From positions 1 to 64,000 of the forward strand of contig JAVTVY010020300.1 in NCBI GenBank assembly GCA_036873755.1: a stretch of 64,000 nt of DNA. The letters are read 5' to 3'. Of this stretch, positions 23,550 through 35,149 are shown in pieces; position 1 is the first letter of the stretch, and the number at the start of each line of letters is the position of its first letter. The DNA is from Hanleya hanleyi (Eukaryota; Mollusca; Polyplacophora; Lepidopleurida; Hanleyidae). A model generated the notes under the pieces. The model saw only the letters and a list, made by a program, of their open reading frames with translations. It did no database searches and was not told where the DNA came from. The position numbers and the translations under genes are program-made.

Positions 23550-25910
23550 TTGAAATATCGTCATTCTGCGCATGCGCGGTAGACCAAGGGTATGGAAATA
23601 GACGTTTTGGGATCTAGGGGAGCCACTATTGGTCCGATTTGGTCGAGTAAGGTATCAATGGGAAACCTATGTGAGGGGGCATCTGATGGGGTGGGTCTGG
23701 GGTTGGAATATTGTCATTCTGCGCATGCGCCGTAGACCAAGGGTATGGAAATATACGTTTTGGGGTCGAGGTGGGCCACTATTGGTCATATGGAGTCGTA
23801 TGAGGTATCAATATGAAGCCTATGTGAGGGGGCATCCGATGGGTTCGGTGAGGGGGCATCCGATGGGATGGGTGAGGGGGTTGGAATATCTTCATTCTGC
23901 GCATGCGCGGTAGACCAAGGGTATGGAAATAGACGTTTTGGGATCTAGGGGAGCCCCTAATGGGCCGATGGAGTTGTATGAGGTATCAATGTGAAGCCTA
24001 TGTGAGGTTGTCAACATACTTCGCTTGCGCAGACAGAGAATTGTGGGAAAAGTGTATGGAAATAGATGTTTTGTGGTCTGGGTGGGCCACTAGTGGTCCT
24101 ATGGAGTCGTTTGAGGTATCAGTGTGAAGCATTCGTAAAGGAGCATCCAACTCGGCCGTTGTCAACATTCTGCGCATGCGCAGACAGGGAATTGTGGGAA
24201 AAGGGCATTGGAATGGACGTTTTGGGTTTTAGGTGGGCCACTAGTCGTCCGATGGGGTCCAGTGAGGTATCGTTGTGAAGGATACGTGAGGGGGCATCCG
24301 CCTGGACGATTTTGACGTAGAACTGACGTCATTCTGCGTATGCGCAGTAGACAAAGTGTATGGAAATAGACGTTTTGGGGTCTAGGTGGACCACTAATGG
24401 TTCAATGGAGTTGAGTGAGGTATCAATGTAAAGCCTATGTGAATGAGCATCCGCCTGGACTAGTGTGTCGTCCGTGTTCGACATTCTGCGCATGCGCAGA
24501 CTGTGAATTGTGGGAAAAGGATATGGAGATAGACGTTTTGGGGTCTAGGGGAGCCATTACTGGTCCGATGGAGTTGAGTGAGGTATCAGTGTGAAGCATA
24601 TGTGAGGGGGCATCCGATGGGGTGGGTGAGCGGTTGGAATATCGTCATTCTGCGCATACGCGGTAGACAAAGGGTATGGAAATAGACGTTTTGGGATTTA
24701 GGGGAACCCCTAATGGGCCGATGGAGTCGAGTGAGGTATCACTGTGAAGTCTATGTGAGGGGGCATCTGATGGGGTGGGTGTGGGGTTGGAATATCGTCA
24801 TTCTGCGAATGCGCAGTAGACAAAGGGTATGGAAATAGGCGTTTTGGGGTCTGGGTGGGCCACTAGTGGTCCTATGGAGTCGTATGACGTATCAATGTGA
24901 AGCATTCGTAAAGCAGCATCCATCTGGACTAGTGTATTGGCCATTGTCACATTCTGCGCATGCGCAGACAGGGAATTGTGGGAAAAGGGCATTGGAATGG
25001 ATATTTTGAGGTATAGGTGGGCTACTAGTCGTCCGATGAGGTCGAGTGAGGTATCGTTGTGAAGGATACGTGAGGGGACATCCGCCTAGACTAGTATGAC
25101 GTGGAACTGACGTGATTCTGTGCATGCGCAGTAGACAAAATGTATGGAAATAGACGTTTTGGGGTCTAGGTGGACCACTAATGGTCCAGTGGAGTTGAGT
25201 GAGGTATCAATGTAAAGCAGTCGTGAGGGAGCATCCGCCTGGACTAGGGTGTCGTCCGTGTTCGACATTCTGCGCATGCGCAGACAGGGAATTGTGGGAA
25301 AAGGCTATGGAAATAGACGTTTTTGGGTCGAGGTGAGCCCCTAGTGGGCCGATGGAGTCTTATGAGGTATCGTTGTGAAGCATTCGTGAAGGAGCATCCG
25401 CCTGGACAAGAGGGTCGTTCGTGTTCAACATTCTGCGCATGCGCAGACAGGGAATTGTGGGAAAAGGCTATGGAAATAGACGTTTGGGTCGAGGTGAACC
25501 CCTAGTGAGCCGATGGCGTCTTATGAGATATCAATGTGAAACACACGTGAAGGAGCATCCGCCTGGACAACTGTGTCGTTCGTGTTCACCATTCTGCGCA
25601 TGTGCAGACAGGAAATTGTGGGAAAAGGGAATGGAAATAGACGTTTTGTGGTTTAGGTGGGCCACTATCGGTCCGTTGGAGTCGAGTGAGGTATCTATGT
25701 GAAGCATATGTGAGGGGGCATCCGACTGGGTGGATGTGGGGTAGGAATATCGTCATTCTGCGCAGGCAGGCCGTAGTATGGAAATAGAACTTTTGGGGCC
25801 GATATGGACCAACGGGTTGTGGGAGGTGTCAAAGTGAAGCTTTTGTGGGGTAGAGTCAGGATGGCGTATTTTTTTACTGCAAGTCGCGTCAATCTGCGCA
25901 TGCGCAGTTG
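23550..25910. repeat. ~160-bp tandem units with TGCGCATGCGCA, left arm
   Basis: Each unit reads roughly: GACGTTTTGGGGTCTAGGTG, GGCCACTAGTGGTCC, GATGGAGTCGAGTGAGGTAT, CAATGTGAAGC, GTGAGGGGGCATCCG, TTCTGCGCATGCGCAGA, and in many units GGGAATTGTGGGAAAAGG. Centres of the GCGCATGCGC word lie near 23568, 23722, 23898, 24172, 24488, 24956, 25270, 25434, 25898 and, altered, between. TGCGCATGCGCA is the consensus of the NRF1 transcription factor in animals; function here is untested. Confidence 0.85.
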
Positions 25911-26575
25911 GGTGTAGTAAATAAAGTGGCCTTTTTGGGGCAGTGAAGGAAGGTATTTGGTGTAGAGATGGACCACTATTGCTCCGAATGCGTCGTCTGG
26001 GGTGTTATTTTGTAGCTCTCGGGGTGTAGACCCCGATTTGGAGGATGTCCACTGCATCTGTGACGTCTTCGGTGACGTCATCAGTACGAGTAGTAGCCAA
26101 AGTTGGGGTTTTGAGGGCGGTGAAGGAAGGTATTTGGTGTAGAAATGGACCATCCTTAGTCCGAATGCGTCGTGTGAAGTGGCATCTTGTAGCAACGCTC
26201 GCCAACGCCAAGCTCAACGCTTCAACTCCCTGGTAAATTAGCCCCAAAGCTCTCATTTTTCTAGACACTAATACATCGAAATGCAGTGACGCCCGTCAAT
26301 GACCGTCGTTACGCCCTAGCCTAACACCTTGACGCCATGATATAGACCGAAGAGAGAACAACAACAACAACAAGGATGAGAGAACAACAACAACAAGTTT
26401 TTTCATATAGTTTATTCTCCCCAATGTTACATCATACCCACACTGGGGGAGCCGCGTTGGGTAGGTTTACAATACAAGTAGACTCATATCCAATCAGAGA
26501 CCGTCATTTGGCACTGCATCTGTCATACTAGTTCTTGCCCGTTAGATGTATTCTCAGCTGCTCTTGTCCAATCAG

Positions 26576-26869
26576 AATTCGCCATTTCAGAAAGTCCTAT
26601 CTTCGGCCATGTTCGCTCTGAACCGTTTGTTCTATGGTGTAGAGATGGACCATCCTTGGTCCGAATGCGTCGTGGGCAGTGCCATCTTGCAGTTCTCGGG
26701 GTGTAGACTCCATTTGAGGGATGTCCACAGCATCTGTGACGTCATCGGTGGCGTCATCAGTACGAGTAGTAGCGAAAGAACATGTTTCATAATTGGCTCA
26801 GTCCCAATTTTTTCCCACGATTTGCGGGATGTCCACAGCATCTGTGGCATCATTGGTGACGTGGCGACA
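26576..26869. other. Spacer of the giant foldback
   Basis: A single-copy centre of about 295 bp that itself contains a diverged piece of the inner arm block (GTAGAGATGGACCATCCTTG at about 26639; GGATGTCCACAGCATCTGTG twice, at about 26719 and 26827). The palindrome therefore probably grew by unequal copying of the block. Confidence 0.6.
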
Positions 26870-29496
26870 TCTGATTGGACAAGAGCAGCTGAGAATACAT
26901 CTAACGGGCAAGAACGAGTATGACAGATGCAGTGCCAATTAACGGCCTCTGATTGGATAAGAGGCTACTTGTGTTGTAAACCTACCCAACGCGGCTCCCC
27001 CAGCGTGGGTATGATGTAACATTGGGGAGAATAAACTATATGAAAAAACTTGTTGTTGTTGTTCTCTCATCCTTGTTGTTGTTGTTGTTCTCTCTGCGGT
27101 CTATATCATGGCGTCAAGATGTTAGGCTAGGGCGTAACGACGGTCATTGATGGGCGTCACTGCATTTCGATGTATTAGTGTCTAGCAAAATGAGAGCTTT
27201 GGGGCTAATTCACCAGGGCGTTGAAGCGTTGAGCTTGGCCTTGGCGAGCGTTGCTACAAGATGCCACTTCACACGACGCAGTCGGACTAAGGATGGTCCA
27301 TTTCTACACCAATACCTTCCTTCACCACCCTAAAAACCCCCACGTTGGCTACTACTCGTACTGATGACGCCACCGATGACGTCACAGATGCAGTGGACAT
27401 CCGTCAAATCGGGATCTACACCCCGAGAGCTACAAAATAACACCCCAGACGACGTATTCGGAGCTATAGTGGTCCATCTCTACACCAAATACCTTCCTTC
27501 ACTGCCCCCAAAAAGGCCACTTTGCTTACTACACCCAACTGCGCATGCGCAGATCGACGCGACTTCCAATAAAAAAACACCCCATCCTGACTCTACCTCA
27601 CAAAAGCTTTGACACCTCCCACAACCCAATTTGGACCACTAGTGGTCCATATCGGCCCAAAAGGTCTATTTCCATACTACGGCCTGCCTGCGCAGAATGA
27701 CGATATTCCTACCCCACATCCACCCAGTCGGATGTCCCTTCACATATGCTTCACAAAGGTACCTCACTCGACGCCAACGGACCAATAGTGGCCCAACTAA
27801 ACCCCGAAACGTCTATTTCCATTCCCTTTTCCCACAATTCCCTGTCTGCGCATGCGCAGAATGGTGAACACGAAAGACACACTTGTCCAAGCGGATGCTC
27901 CTTCGCGTGTGCTTCACATTGATACCTCATAAGGCGCCATCGGCTCACTAGAGGCTCACCTCGACCACAAAACGTCTATTTCCAAAGCCTTTTCCCACAA
28001 TTCTCTATCTGCGCATGCGCAGAATGTCGAACACAGACGACACACTAGTCCTGGCGGATGCTCCCTCACGACTGCTTTACATTGATACCTCACTCAACTC
28101 CATTGGACCATTAGTGGTCCACCTAGACCCCAAAACGTCTATTTCTATACACTTTGTCTACTGCGCATGCGCAGAATCACGTCAGTTCCACGTCCTACTG
28201 GGCCAGGCGGATGTCCCCTCACGTATCCTTCACAACGATACCTCACTCGACCCCACCGGACGATTAGTGGCCCACCTACACTCCAAAATATCCATTCCAA
28301 TGCCCTTTTCCCAAGAATGTGACAGCGGCCGATACACTAGTCCAGGTGGATGCTCCTTTACGAATGCTTCACATTGATACATCATACGACTCCACAGGAC
28401 CACTAGTGGCCCACCCAGGCCCCATAACGCCTATTTTCATAACCTTTGTCTACTGCGCATGCGCAGAATGACGATATTCCAACCCCACATCCACTCCATC
28501 GGATACCCCCTCACATAGACTTCACAGTGATACCTCACTCGACTCCATCGGCCCATTAGGGGCTCCCCTAGATCCCAAAACGTCTATTTCCATAACCTTT
28601 GTCTACCGCGCATGCGCAGAATGACGATATTCCAACCCCTCACCCACCCCATCGGATGCCCCCTCACATATGCTTCACATTGATACCTCACTCAGCTCCA
28701 TCGGACCAGTAGTGGCTCCCCTAGACCCCAAAACGTCTATCTCCATACCCTTTTCCCACAATACCCTGTCTGCGCATGCGCAGAATGTCGACCACGGACG
28801 ACACACTAATCCAGGCGGATGCTCTCTCACATAGGCTTTACACTGATACCTCACTCAACTCATTGAACCATTAGTGGTCCACCTAGACCCCAAAATGTCT
28901 ATTTCCATAGACTTTGTCTACTGCGCATACGCAGAATGACGTCAGTTCTACGTCATACTAGTCCAGGCGGATGCCCCCTCACGTATCCTTCACAACGATA
29001 CCTCGCTGGACCTCATCGGACAACCAGTGGCCCACTTAAACTCCAAAACTTCCATTCCAATGCCCTTTCCCCACAATTCCCTGTCTGCGCATGCGCAGAA
29101 TGTTGACAACGACCGAGACACTAGTCCAGGTGGATGCTCCTTCACGAATGCTTTACACTGATGCCTCATACGACTCCATAGGACAACCAATTGCCCACCG
29201 ATACCCCAAAACGTCTACCTCCACACCCTTTTCCCACAAGTCCCTGTCTGCGCATGCGCAGAATGTTGACAACGGCCGAGAAGCTAGGCCAGGCGGATGC
29301 CACCTCACATAGGCTTCACATTGATACCTCATACAACTCCATCGGCCCATTACTGGCTCCCCTAGATCTCAAAACGTCTATTTCCATACCCTTGGTCTAC
29401 CGCCCATGCGCAGAATGACGATATTCCAACCCCTCACCCATCCCATCGGATGCCCCCTCACATAGGCTTCACATTGATACCTCATACGACTCCATA
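26870..29496. repeat. Right arm of the giant foldback, inner part
   Basis: Reverse complement of 23780-26575: (GTT)n near 27040-27100, the inner CRE-like block, then about 12 of the ~160-bp units in opposite orientation with GCGCATGCGC at about 27545, 27852, 28012, 28164, 28458, 28612, 28774, 29088 and 29252. It ends at the insertion point CGACTCCATA. Confidence 0.85.
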
Positions 29497-30142
29497 GGGT
29501 GCAGTCTATAGAAGGGCCATAGCATCTGAAAGTAAACAGTAGACAAGTTCATTTTATGCTAAACAGCAACCGTGTTATTAGAGAACCCCCATAGAACTAT
29601 ATATTTTCTGAAAGAGTAGGCTCTTGACATAAAGTCGAGACAGATGTAAGCCTTGTTGACGAAAATCAGGGTCCCCATAACCCATACTGAACTTGCTTCA
29701 AACTTCAGGAAAATCCTCTAAAATTGGTCCAAAATGGGTAATATTCCCCCTCCACCAAAGAAAAAACTTGACAATCGATTGTCCTGAAACTCACCGACAG
29801 TGTGCCCAGTCCAAGGACCAACAAAATTTGGCAAAGAAAATAGGGTGTCGACCAGGCGGTTTTCAATTTTACACCGTAAAGTATGCCATGTGCTCGTAAG
29901 CTGAAAATGGCCCCAATTCACAGCCACACTTTCACACTTCCATCTGCATAGTGAGGCATGGGCCAATCCTACTGGCAAAATACCATGTACTGATTTGAAG
30001 CAAATCAACCAGTCAACTGAATGATATCACAAATATCAATAAACAAAAAGCCAACAAAAATTCTCATGGGGTCAAACCTGGTGGAATTTTAATTTCAAAG
30101 AATTTGAGGGGGACCAAAAATCCGCAACTATGGACTGAGCCC
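29497..30142. mobile_element. Element X, copy 1
   Basis: 646 bp, starting GGGTGCAGTCTATAG and ending CTATGGACTGAGCCC, so the tips form an imperfect terminal inverted repeat (GGGYKCAGTCYATAG). It differs from copy 2 by a handful of substitutions and a 6-bp absence (AGCTCA after TTTTCA at about 29862). Frames of about 70-96 codons are equal on both strands and look non-coding. A GGG..CCC tip with a 3-bp target duplication would fit the PIF/Harbinger type; this is inference. Confidence 0.75.
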
Positions 30143-30938
30143 TTTAAGTGAAGGGTACTTTTTGTGGATTTTTTTTTATCTACTCCTTTCAATCTATGGG
30201 TCTGTACAAGTATAATGGTATATGACAGTCAATGGTTGAAAGTCATATTAAGATGGAACAGAGCCACAACTTTCCCCCTACCCCATTCATATTTTGACAG
30301 TTTTTGCGACGCCATTTTGTCAGGCTGGATCGCTATGTCAAATTTGAATATATTTGACCGAAAATTTTGCATTCAGTACTAATATTGTTTACTATTATGT
30401 TGAACACAATTCAAAACAATGATATTCACACCCAACACAGGACTGGAATTATGAAACCAGCACAGGAGCTTGGGCTAGAAGGGGGGGAGGGGTGGATAAC
30501 TCTTAGCATGACAGGGGAATATCTGTTACATTGTGTATAGTATTGCCATCTCCAATGCTGGTTTTATGGGACGGGGTGGGGGGGGGGGGTAGGGCTGTTT
30601 TAATGGTCCCAGAGGAATTATTCTGTGACACTCAAACTTCTGGGAAATTCCTGGGACAATTGACACCCCCCTCCCGATAAAACACCAACATTGATGTTGG
30701 CAATTCTAAACATCTTGTAACAGATATTTTCTGGCCATGCTAAGAGTTACCCCTCCCCCCCTTTCTAGTCCAAGCCCCTGTGCTGGTTCAATAATTTCAG
30801 TCCTGTGTTGGGTGTGAATAGCATTGTTTTGAATTGTGTTCAACTTGATAGTAAACAATAGTAGTTCTGGATGGAAAATTTCGAGTCAGATATGCAAATT
30901 TAATGTTACCTGAGAAAATGCCTGTTCTGTCATATATA
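30143..30938. repeat. Palindromic segment with G-run hairpin
   Basis: From about 30300 to 30930 the sequence mirrors itself. GTTGAACACAATTCAAAACA (30403) pairs with its complement at about 30822-30845, CACCCAACACAGGACTGGAA with 30797-30817, and the run GGGGGGGAGGGG (30481) with CCCCTCCCCCCC (30749). The centre is near 30620. The outer parts (TTTGACCGAAAATTTTGCAT against ATGGAAAATTTCGAGTCAGA) still match weakly. No coding potential. Confidence 0.7.
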
Positions 30939-33654
30939 CACTGTAAAAAATGGAAACATGTTTAACGTTTCATTTTGAGATGGGTAACATGTGAGATGCT
31001 TCATATTGCTACATGTTTCACCCTGTTTTTCATGAAAACATGTCTCAAAGACGTAAGATTACAGCTATTTGAGGGTTGTGACATGTTTCACTGGCGTTGC
31101 CGTTTCGCTATAATGACCCGAATAGCTACTTGAAACATCAAAGCCGAAACACGTACAACCAAGTCGCAAAGGCGACATGTCTCAAGGAACACAGTATAAA
31201 AGACAGATAATGCTGTCTGGTGCATGAAAGCACTAGTTTCCAAAAAATTATTTCTGGTCTTTAGCGATCGTGAATAGATCTGTCGGTATTGAGAATAAAC
31301 AGACCGACCATCATTTAATTGAATTATTTGCATCGTAATATAACTCTTCCAGGCCTAGGGTATTTGAGCCCTGCCAAGGCCTTGGAAGAGACTTGCCACT
31401 AAATATTTGTTTACTTCTTGAGTCTAAAAGCCCCCACAATATATCTTGGAGTGCGCTCTGCTAGAAAGTGCAAAAAAAAAATCCAATCCTTGAACACTTC
31501 ACAGTTACGTCATATTCTAAATATGAATTTTTGGTCGATTTTTCGGTCAGATTTTCCATTTTGTTTATTTGTGATACGTTTTCCGAAGTAAACTACAGGG
31601 TATATTAGGGAAGAATTATCTGATGTGGAATAAAATAGTTCATGCATTCTTTTATCCACAAAAACAAAATCGCGAAGAAAAAGATAAAACATCACTTTTC
31701 TGGTACCCCACATGTCCGCCACTTTAAATTTACCAATGATCCTTTTCTGGGAGGGGTATGCAAATAGGGACAAACTGACTCAAATATATTACGCTGTAAA
31801 ATCAAGCTCCTAATAATTTGTTGTTTCGGAGATATAACGTAAAAAGTTTGGTGGGGGTGAGGGCATGATTCTCCTTCATGTTCGGAAGGGTTAAGAGTAA
31901 TCTCGTTAACCATTCCTACCAACAAAATACACAGCAGCGTTGCTATAAAAAAGAGTGACATTGATGGGGCATCAATGAGAGTTCGCGTTGGGAGAAACAA
32001 CAACTGTGTTCTCTATGTGACCAAAGCTATACATCCAGTATTTTAAATGTGTGTAGCGCATCAGAAAATTTTCTGGACGTATTCAATACGATTGCCCTAT
32101 ATATGATTACAACATTGCGCGGGATTCGGCCATTGTGTGACACAAATGACACCAAACCAGGCATCTTCACATTTCAAGTTAAATACTACACTAATGTTCC
32201 GTCATTTACCTTCACCAATTGTTCAAACTGGGAAATGCACGTGATATCATAGAGCCAATCAACATAGAAACTTGCCAACACAGTGCAGCGAGGATTTTCT
32301 TTGATGTCAGTCTGTGTTATTTCCAAATATGGCAAGTGGTGGTTGTATTGATGTTAACTTCTTTCGAATAGCCAATCAAATCTGAATTTTAAAGAGGTAA
32401 TTGCACTCCTCCTAATATGGATCACGGAATGTTTATAGAGCTATGACATCACCAAACTCGTATTCTGATCAGAAATTGTGTTATGTTCAGCCAAGGCAAC
32501 TCGTGTAGTGTTCGACTTGGATATGCGAAGATGAAACCAGGAGGAGAGAGGGGATATTATTTTTCATCGTTATGAAAATATTGAATATTGTTGGTGTGTG
32601 AAGCAATGTTCCCGCTTCCTCACTGACTGTGACCACTGTTGCAACAACTCGAGACGAGTCCAGGCTCCGTTATTTAATAATCATCTGCGATCCGTATTCC
32701 ATTCCCCGAAACTGAATGGAATTTCTAACGACTCGTTGGGCAGAGATATTTACCGCGAGCTGATAAATCAGTTTCAAGTTACAGACATTCATCTATCTAA
32801 ATTTGCAAGTATGGTCTATATATGTATGTAATATAGCACCCCCTGTTGAGAACTTCTTCCTGTGTGCTGGATTAGGTTGTGTCATATCAACACACCGATG
32901 TGGAACTTAAGTAAATTATTATTATTATTGGTTAATACCTGAATGTAAATGTACCATTTGGTGTTCCCCAAAATTTCAGCACATTATTGTCATGGACAAT
33001 TTGCACGCTATGATAAATTGGTTCACATCAGGAATTATGATGTACCGAACTTGTATCTATCTGGAATTATCATATTCATTGTTAACCTGCGGATCAAGCT
33101 GGTCTGTTATATATGTTCCTGCCTGTAACCTATGATTGTTGTTGGTTCATACCTGAGTTTGAATTCCGTTGAAGATAAGAGAATAAAAACTGATGCAAGT
33201 TGAATTTAATAAATGTTTCGTGTATTTTTCTTTCTTTTCACAGGCGATCTGGCGATCTGATGAAACATGTAATGGGAGATAGGCTATTTTGAAACACTTC
33301 CAAGTTTGAGACATGTTCGGACCCGTTTCGCTTGCGACATGTCTCAAAAGTTGGGACAAAGTCATGTTTGGGCTTAGACGTTTCATTTTGAAACATGTAG
33401 TCGACCGTAACATGTTTCAGATTGAGACAACACATGTTTCACTGTGCAGGATGTCATGTTTCAAACGGACACGTGTTTAACGACGACATATCTGATATTG
33501 AGACACCATTAACACACATGAGGATGACACGTGTTTCAAATTGAAACATGAAGCCGTTTCAAAATGAAATATGTGCGTACAACCATGTCCCAAAAGTTGG
33601 GACAAATTCATGTTTCATTTTGAGACGTTAAACATGTCGCCAATTCTTACAGTG
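30939..33654. mobile_element. 2.7-kb element with CACTGTAA ends and ACATGT arrays
   Basis: Left tip CACTGTAAAAAATGG, right tip the complement of CACTGTAAGAATTGG, flanked by TA on both sides (30937-30938 and 33655-33656). Both subterminal zones (30950-31240 and 33255-33640) are packed with ACATGT, GAAACATG and CATGTTTC words: about six on the left and a dozen on the right. The middle has no recognisable protein; a 77-codon frame at 32598-32831 is unassigned. A hairpin CTCTTCCAGGCCT..AGGCCTTGGAAGAG lies at 31348-31392. Confidence 0.7.
31505..31870 (-). repeat. Diverged copy of the CCCCCTACCAAACTTTTT repeat
   Basis: On the minus strand it reads CACCAAACTTTTTACGTTAT, CTCCGAAACAACAAA, then GTGGCGGACATGTGGGGTAC, CAGAAAAGTGATGTTTTATC. 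The same text occurs on the plus strand at about 35190-35380. It is a dispersed non-coding repeat of unknown class. Confidence 0.6.
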
Positions 33655-33656
33655 TA

Positions 33657-34308
33657 GGGTGCAGTCTATAGAAGGGCCATGGCATCTGAAAGTAAACAGT
33701 AGGCAAGTTCATTTTATGCTAAACAGCAACCGTGTTATTAGAGAACCCCCATAGAACTATATATTTTCTGAAAGAGTAGGCTCTTGACATAAAGCCGAGA
33801 CAGATGTAAGCCTTGTTGACGAAAATCAGGGTCCCCATAACCCATACTGAACTTGCTTCAAACTTCAGGAAAATCCTCTAAAATTGGTCCAAAATGGGTA
33901 ATATTCCCCCTCCACCAAAGAAAAAACTTGACAATCGATTGTCCTGAAACTCACCGACAGTGTGCCCAGTCCAAGGACCAACAAAAATTGGCAAAGAAAA
34001 TAGGGTGTCGACCAGGCGGTTTTCAAGCTCAATTTTACACCGTAAAGTATGCCATGTGCTCGTAAGCTGAAAATGGCCCCAATTCACAGCCACACTTTCA
34101 CACTTCCATCTGCATAGTGAGGCATGGGCCAATCCTACTGGCAAAATACCATGTAGTGATTTGAAGCAAATCAACCAGTCAACTGAATGATATCACAAAT
34201 ATCAATAAACAAAAAGCCAACAAAAATTCTCATGGGGTCAAACCTGGTGGAATTTTAATTTCAAAGAATTTGAGGGGGACCAAAAATCCGCAACTATGGA
34301 CTGAGCCC
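33657..34308. mobile_element. Element X, copy 2
   Basis: 652 bp, same tips as copy 1, with a 6-bp insertion (AGCTCA) near 34026 and a few substitutions. Its inner flank is GTA and its outer flank ATA. Only the outermost flanks of the copy 1 to copy 2 block match each other. Confidence 0.75.
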
Positions 34309-34898
34309 ATAGGACCAATAGTGGTCCACCTCGACCCCAAAACGTATATTTCCATACCCTTGGTCTACCGCGCATGCGCAGAATGACGATATTCCAACCC
34401 CAGACCCACCCCATCGGATGCCCCCTCACATAGGTTTCCCATTGATACCTTACTCGACCCAATCGGACCAATAGTGGCTCCCCTAGATCCCAAAACGTCT
34501 ATTTCCATTCACTTGGTCTACCGCGCATGCGCAGAATGACGATATTTCAACGCCACACCCAGCCCATCAGATGCCCCGTCACGAATGCTTCACATTGATA
34601 CCTCATACGACCCAATCGGACCATGCAGCGTATTTGAAGTCTGGGGACTACTTTTTCTCCGCGGAAGCTTTTTTTCGCGACCGCATCACCGTTAGACATG
34701 CCCGCATCACCGCGGAGGAATACAAGGTCAAAGGTTGTCAGATCTATAATGGTCAAAACTTGGCACACAGCCAATGCTGATGCAATCTATAACCTTGAGC
34801 TGGGGCGCCCCCTGTCGGACGCTTCACGGAAATCAAGAGTTACCCCTCAAGTTTAAGTGCAAAGAGGGCAATGTGATTCTATTTGCATGCTCCCTACT
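34309..34898. repeat. Right arm of the giant foldback, outer part
   Basis: Continues the arm after the composite insertion: two further ~160-bp units with CGCGCATGCGCAG (34371, 34523), then the unique tip (CCGCGGAAGCTTTTTTTCGC, GGGGCGCCCCCTGTCGG) and the terminal TTTGCATGCTCCCTACT. Confidence 0.85.
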
Positions 34899-35149
34899 AG
34901 GATGTATTTAGTAATTTAGTAGGCTATTCGAGTGAAGTGGCGCATCTTGAATCCACCAGAGTTGTCTCTCTTACGCTATATACATCCTGATTTCTTGTAC
35001 AATATACAAACTACCTGATTTGAACGATTTGAGGTGCTCGACCGGAGTGCCTCGGCCTTACCAGAGTACGTTTGTTATTTATGAGAGTGAAAATCTAAAA
35101 CTGACCACCCTACATGTATATCGTTGAATGAAGCTCTATGTTTAACCCT

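Larger units (their letters stand above)
29497..34308. mobile_element. 4.8-kb composite insertion bounded by two direct copies of one TIR element
   Basis: The giant foldback's right arm is split between CGACTCCATA (ending 29496) and ATAGGACC (34309). The trinucleotide ATA is duplicated. The mirror position in the left arm (about 23790, GGTCATATGGAGTCG) is uninterrupted and shows a single TAT, so it serves as the empty site. Inside, copy X1 (29497-30142) and copy X2 (33657-34308) lie at the two ends in the same orientation. Between them are a palindrome (about 30300-30930) and a separate element with CACTGTAA ends (30939-33654). No LTR-type primer site, polypurine tract or gag/pol frame is present. 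Confidence 0.75.
23202..34898. mobile_element. Giant foldback element (arms ~3.3 kb), secondarily interrupted
   Basis: The tips are AGTAGGGAGCATGCAAATAG at 23202 and its complement ending at 34898. The left arm (23202-26575) matches the right arm (26870-29496 plus 34309-34898) in mirror order: unique tip (to about 23500), about 16 units of 150-165 bp, a block with CRE-like TGACGTCATC and GTACGAGTAGTAGC, then (CAA)n and the innermost unique part. A ~295-bp spacer (26576-26869) separates the arms. The outer flanks AGGATAGT and AGGATGTA agree at 5 of 8 positions, a possible decayed 8-bp duplication. No transposase frame is visible; open frames in the arms (up to 166 codons) are repeat artefacts. 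Structure is clear; class (foldback-type DNA element) is inference. Confidence 0.85.

Noticed and set aside
25695..26195. 166-codon minus frame in the giant foldback
   Set aside because: It crosses several repeat units and its sequence follows the unit period; the mirror arm has a different frame, so there is no selection for the protein.
23550..29400. CRISPR-like array
   Set aside because: Units are 150-165 bp with conserved text throughout, lie in an inverted arrangement, and are in an animal genome.
29497..34308. X1/X2 as LTRs of a retrotransposon
   Set aside because: No primer-binding site, no polypurine tract, no gag or pol frame, and the tips form a terminal inverted repeat with GGG..CCC rather than TG..CA at the borders.
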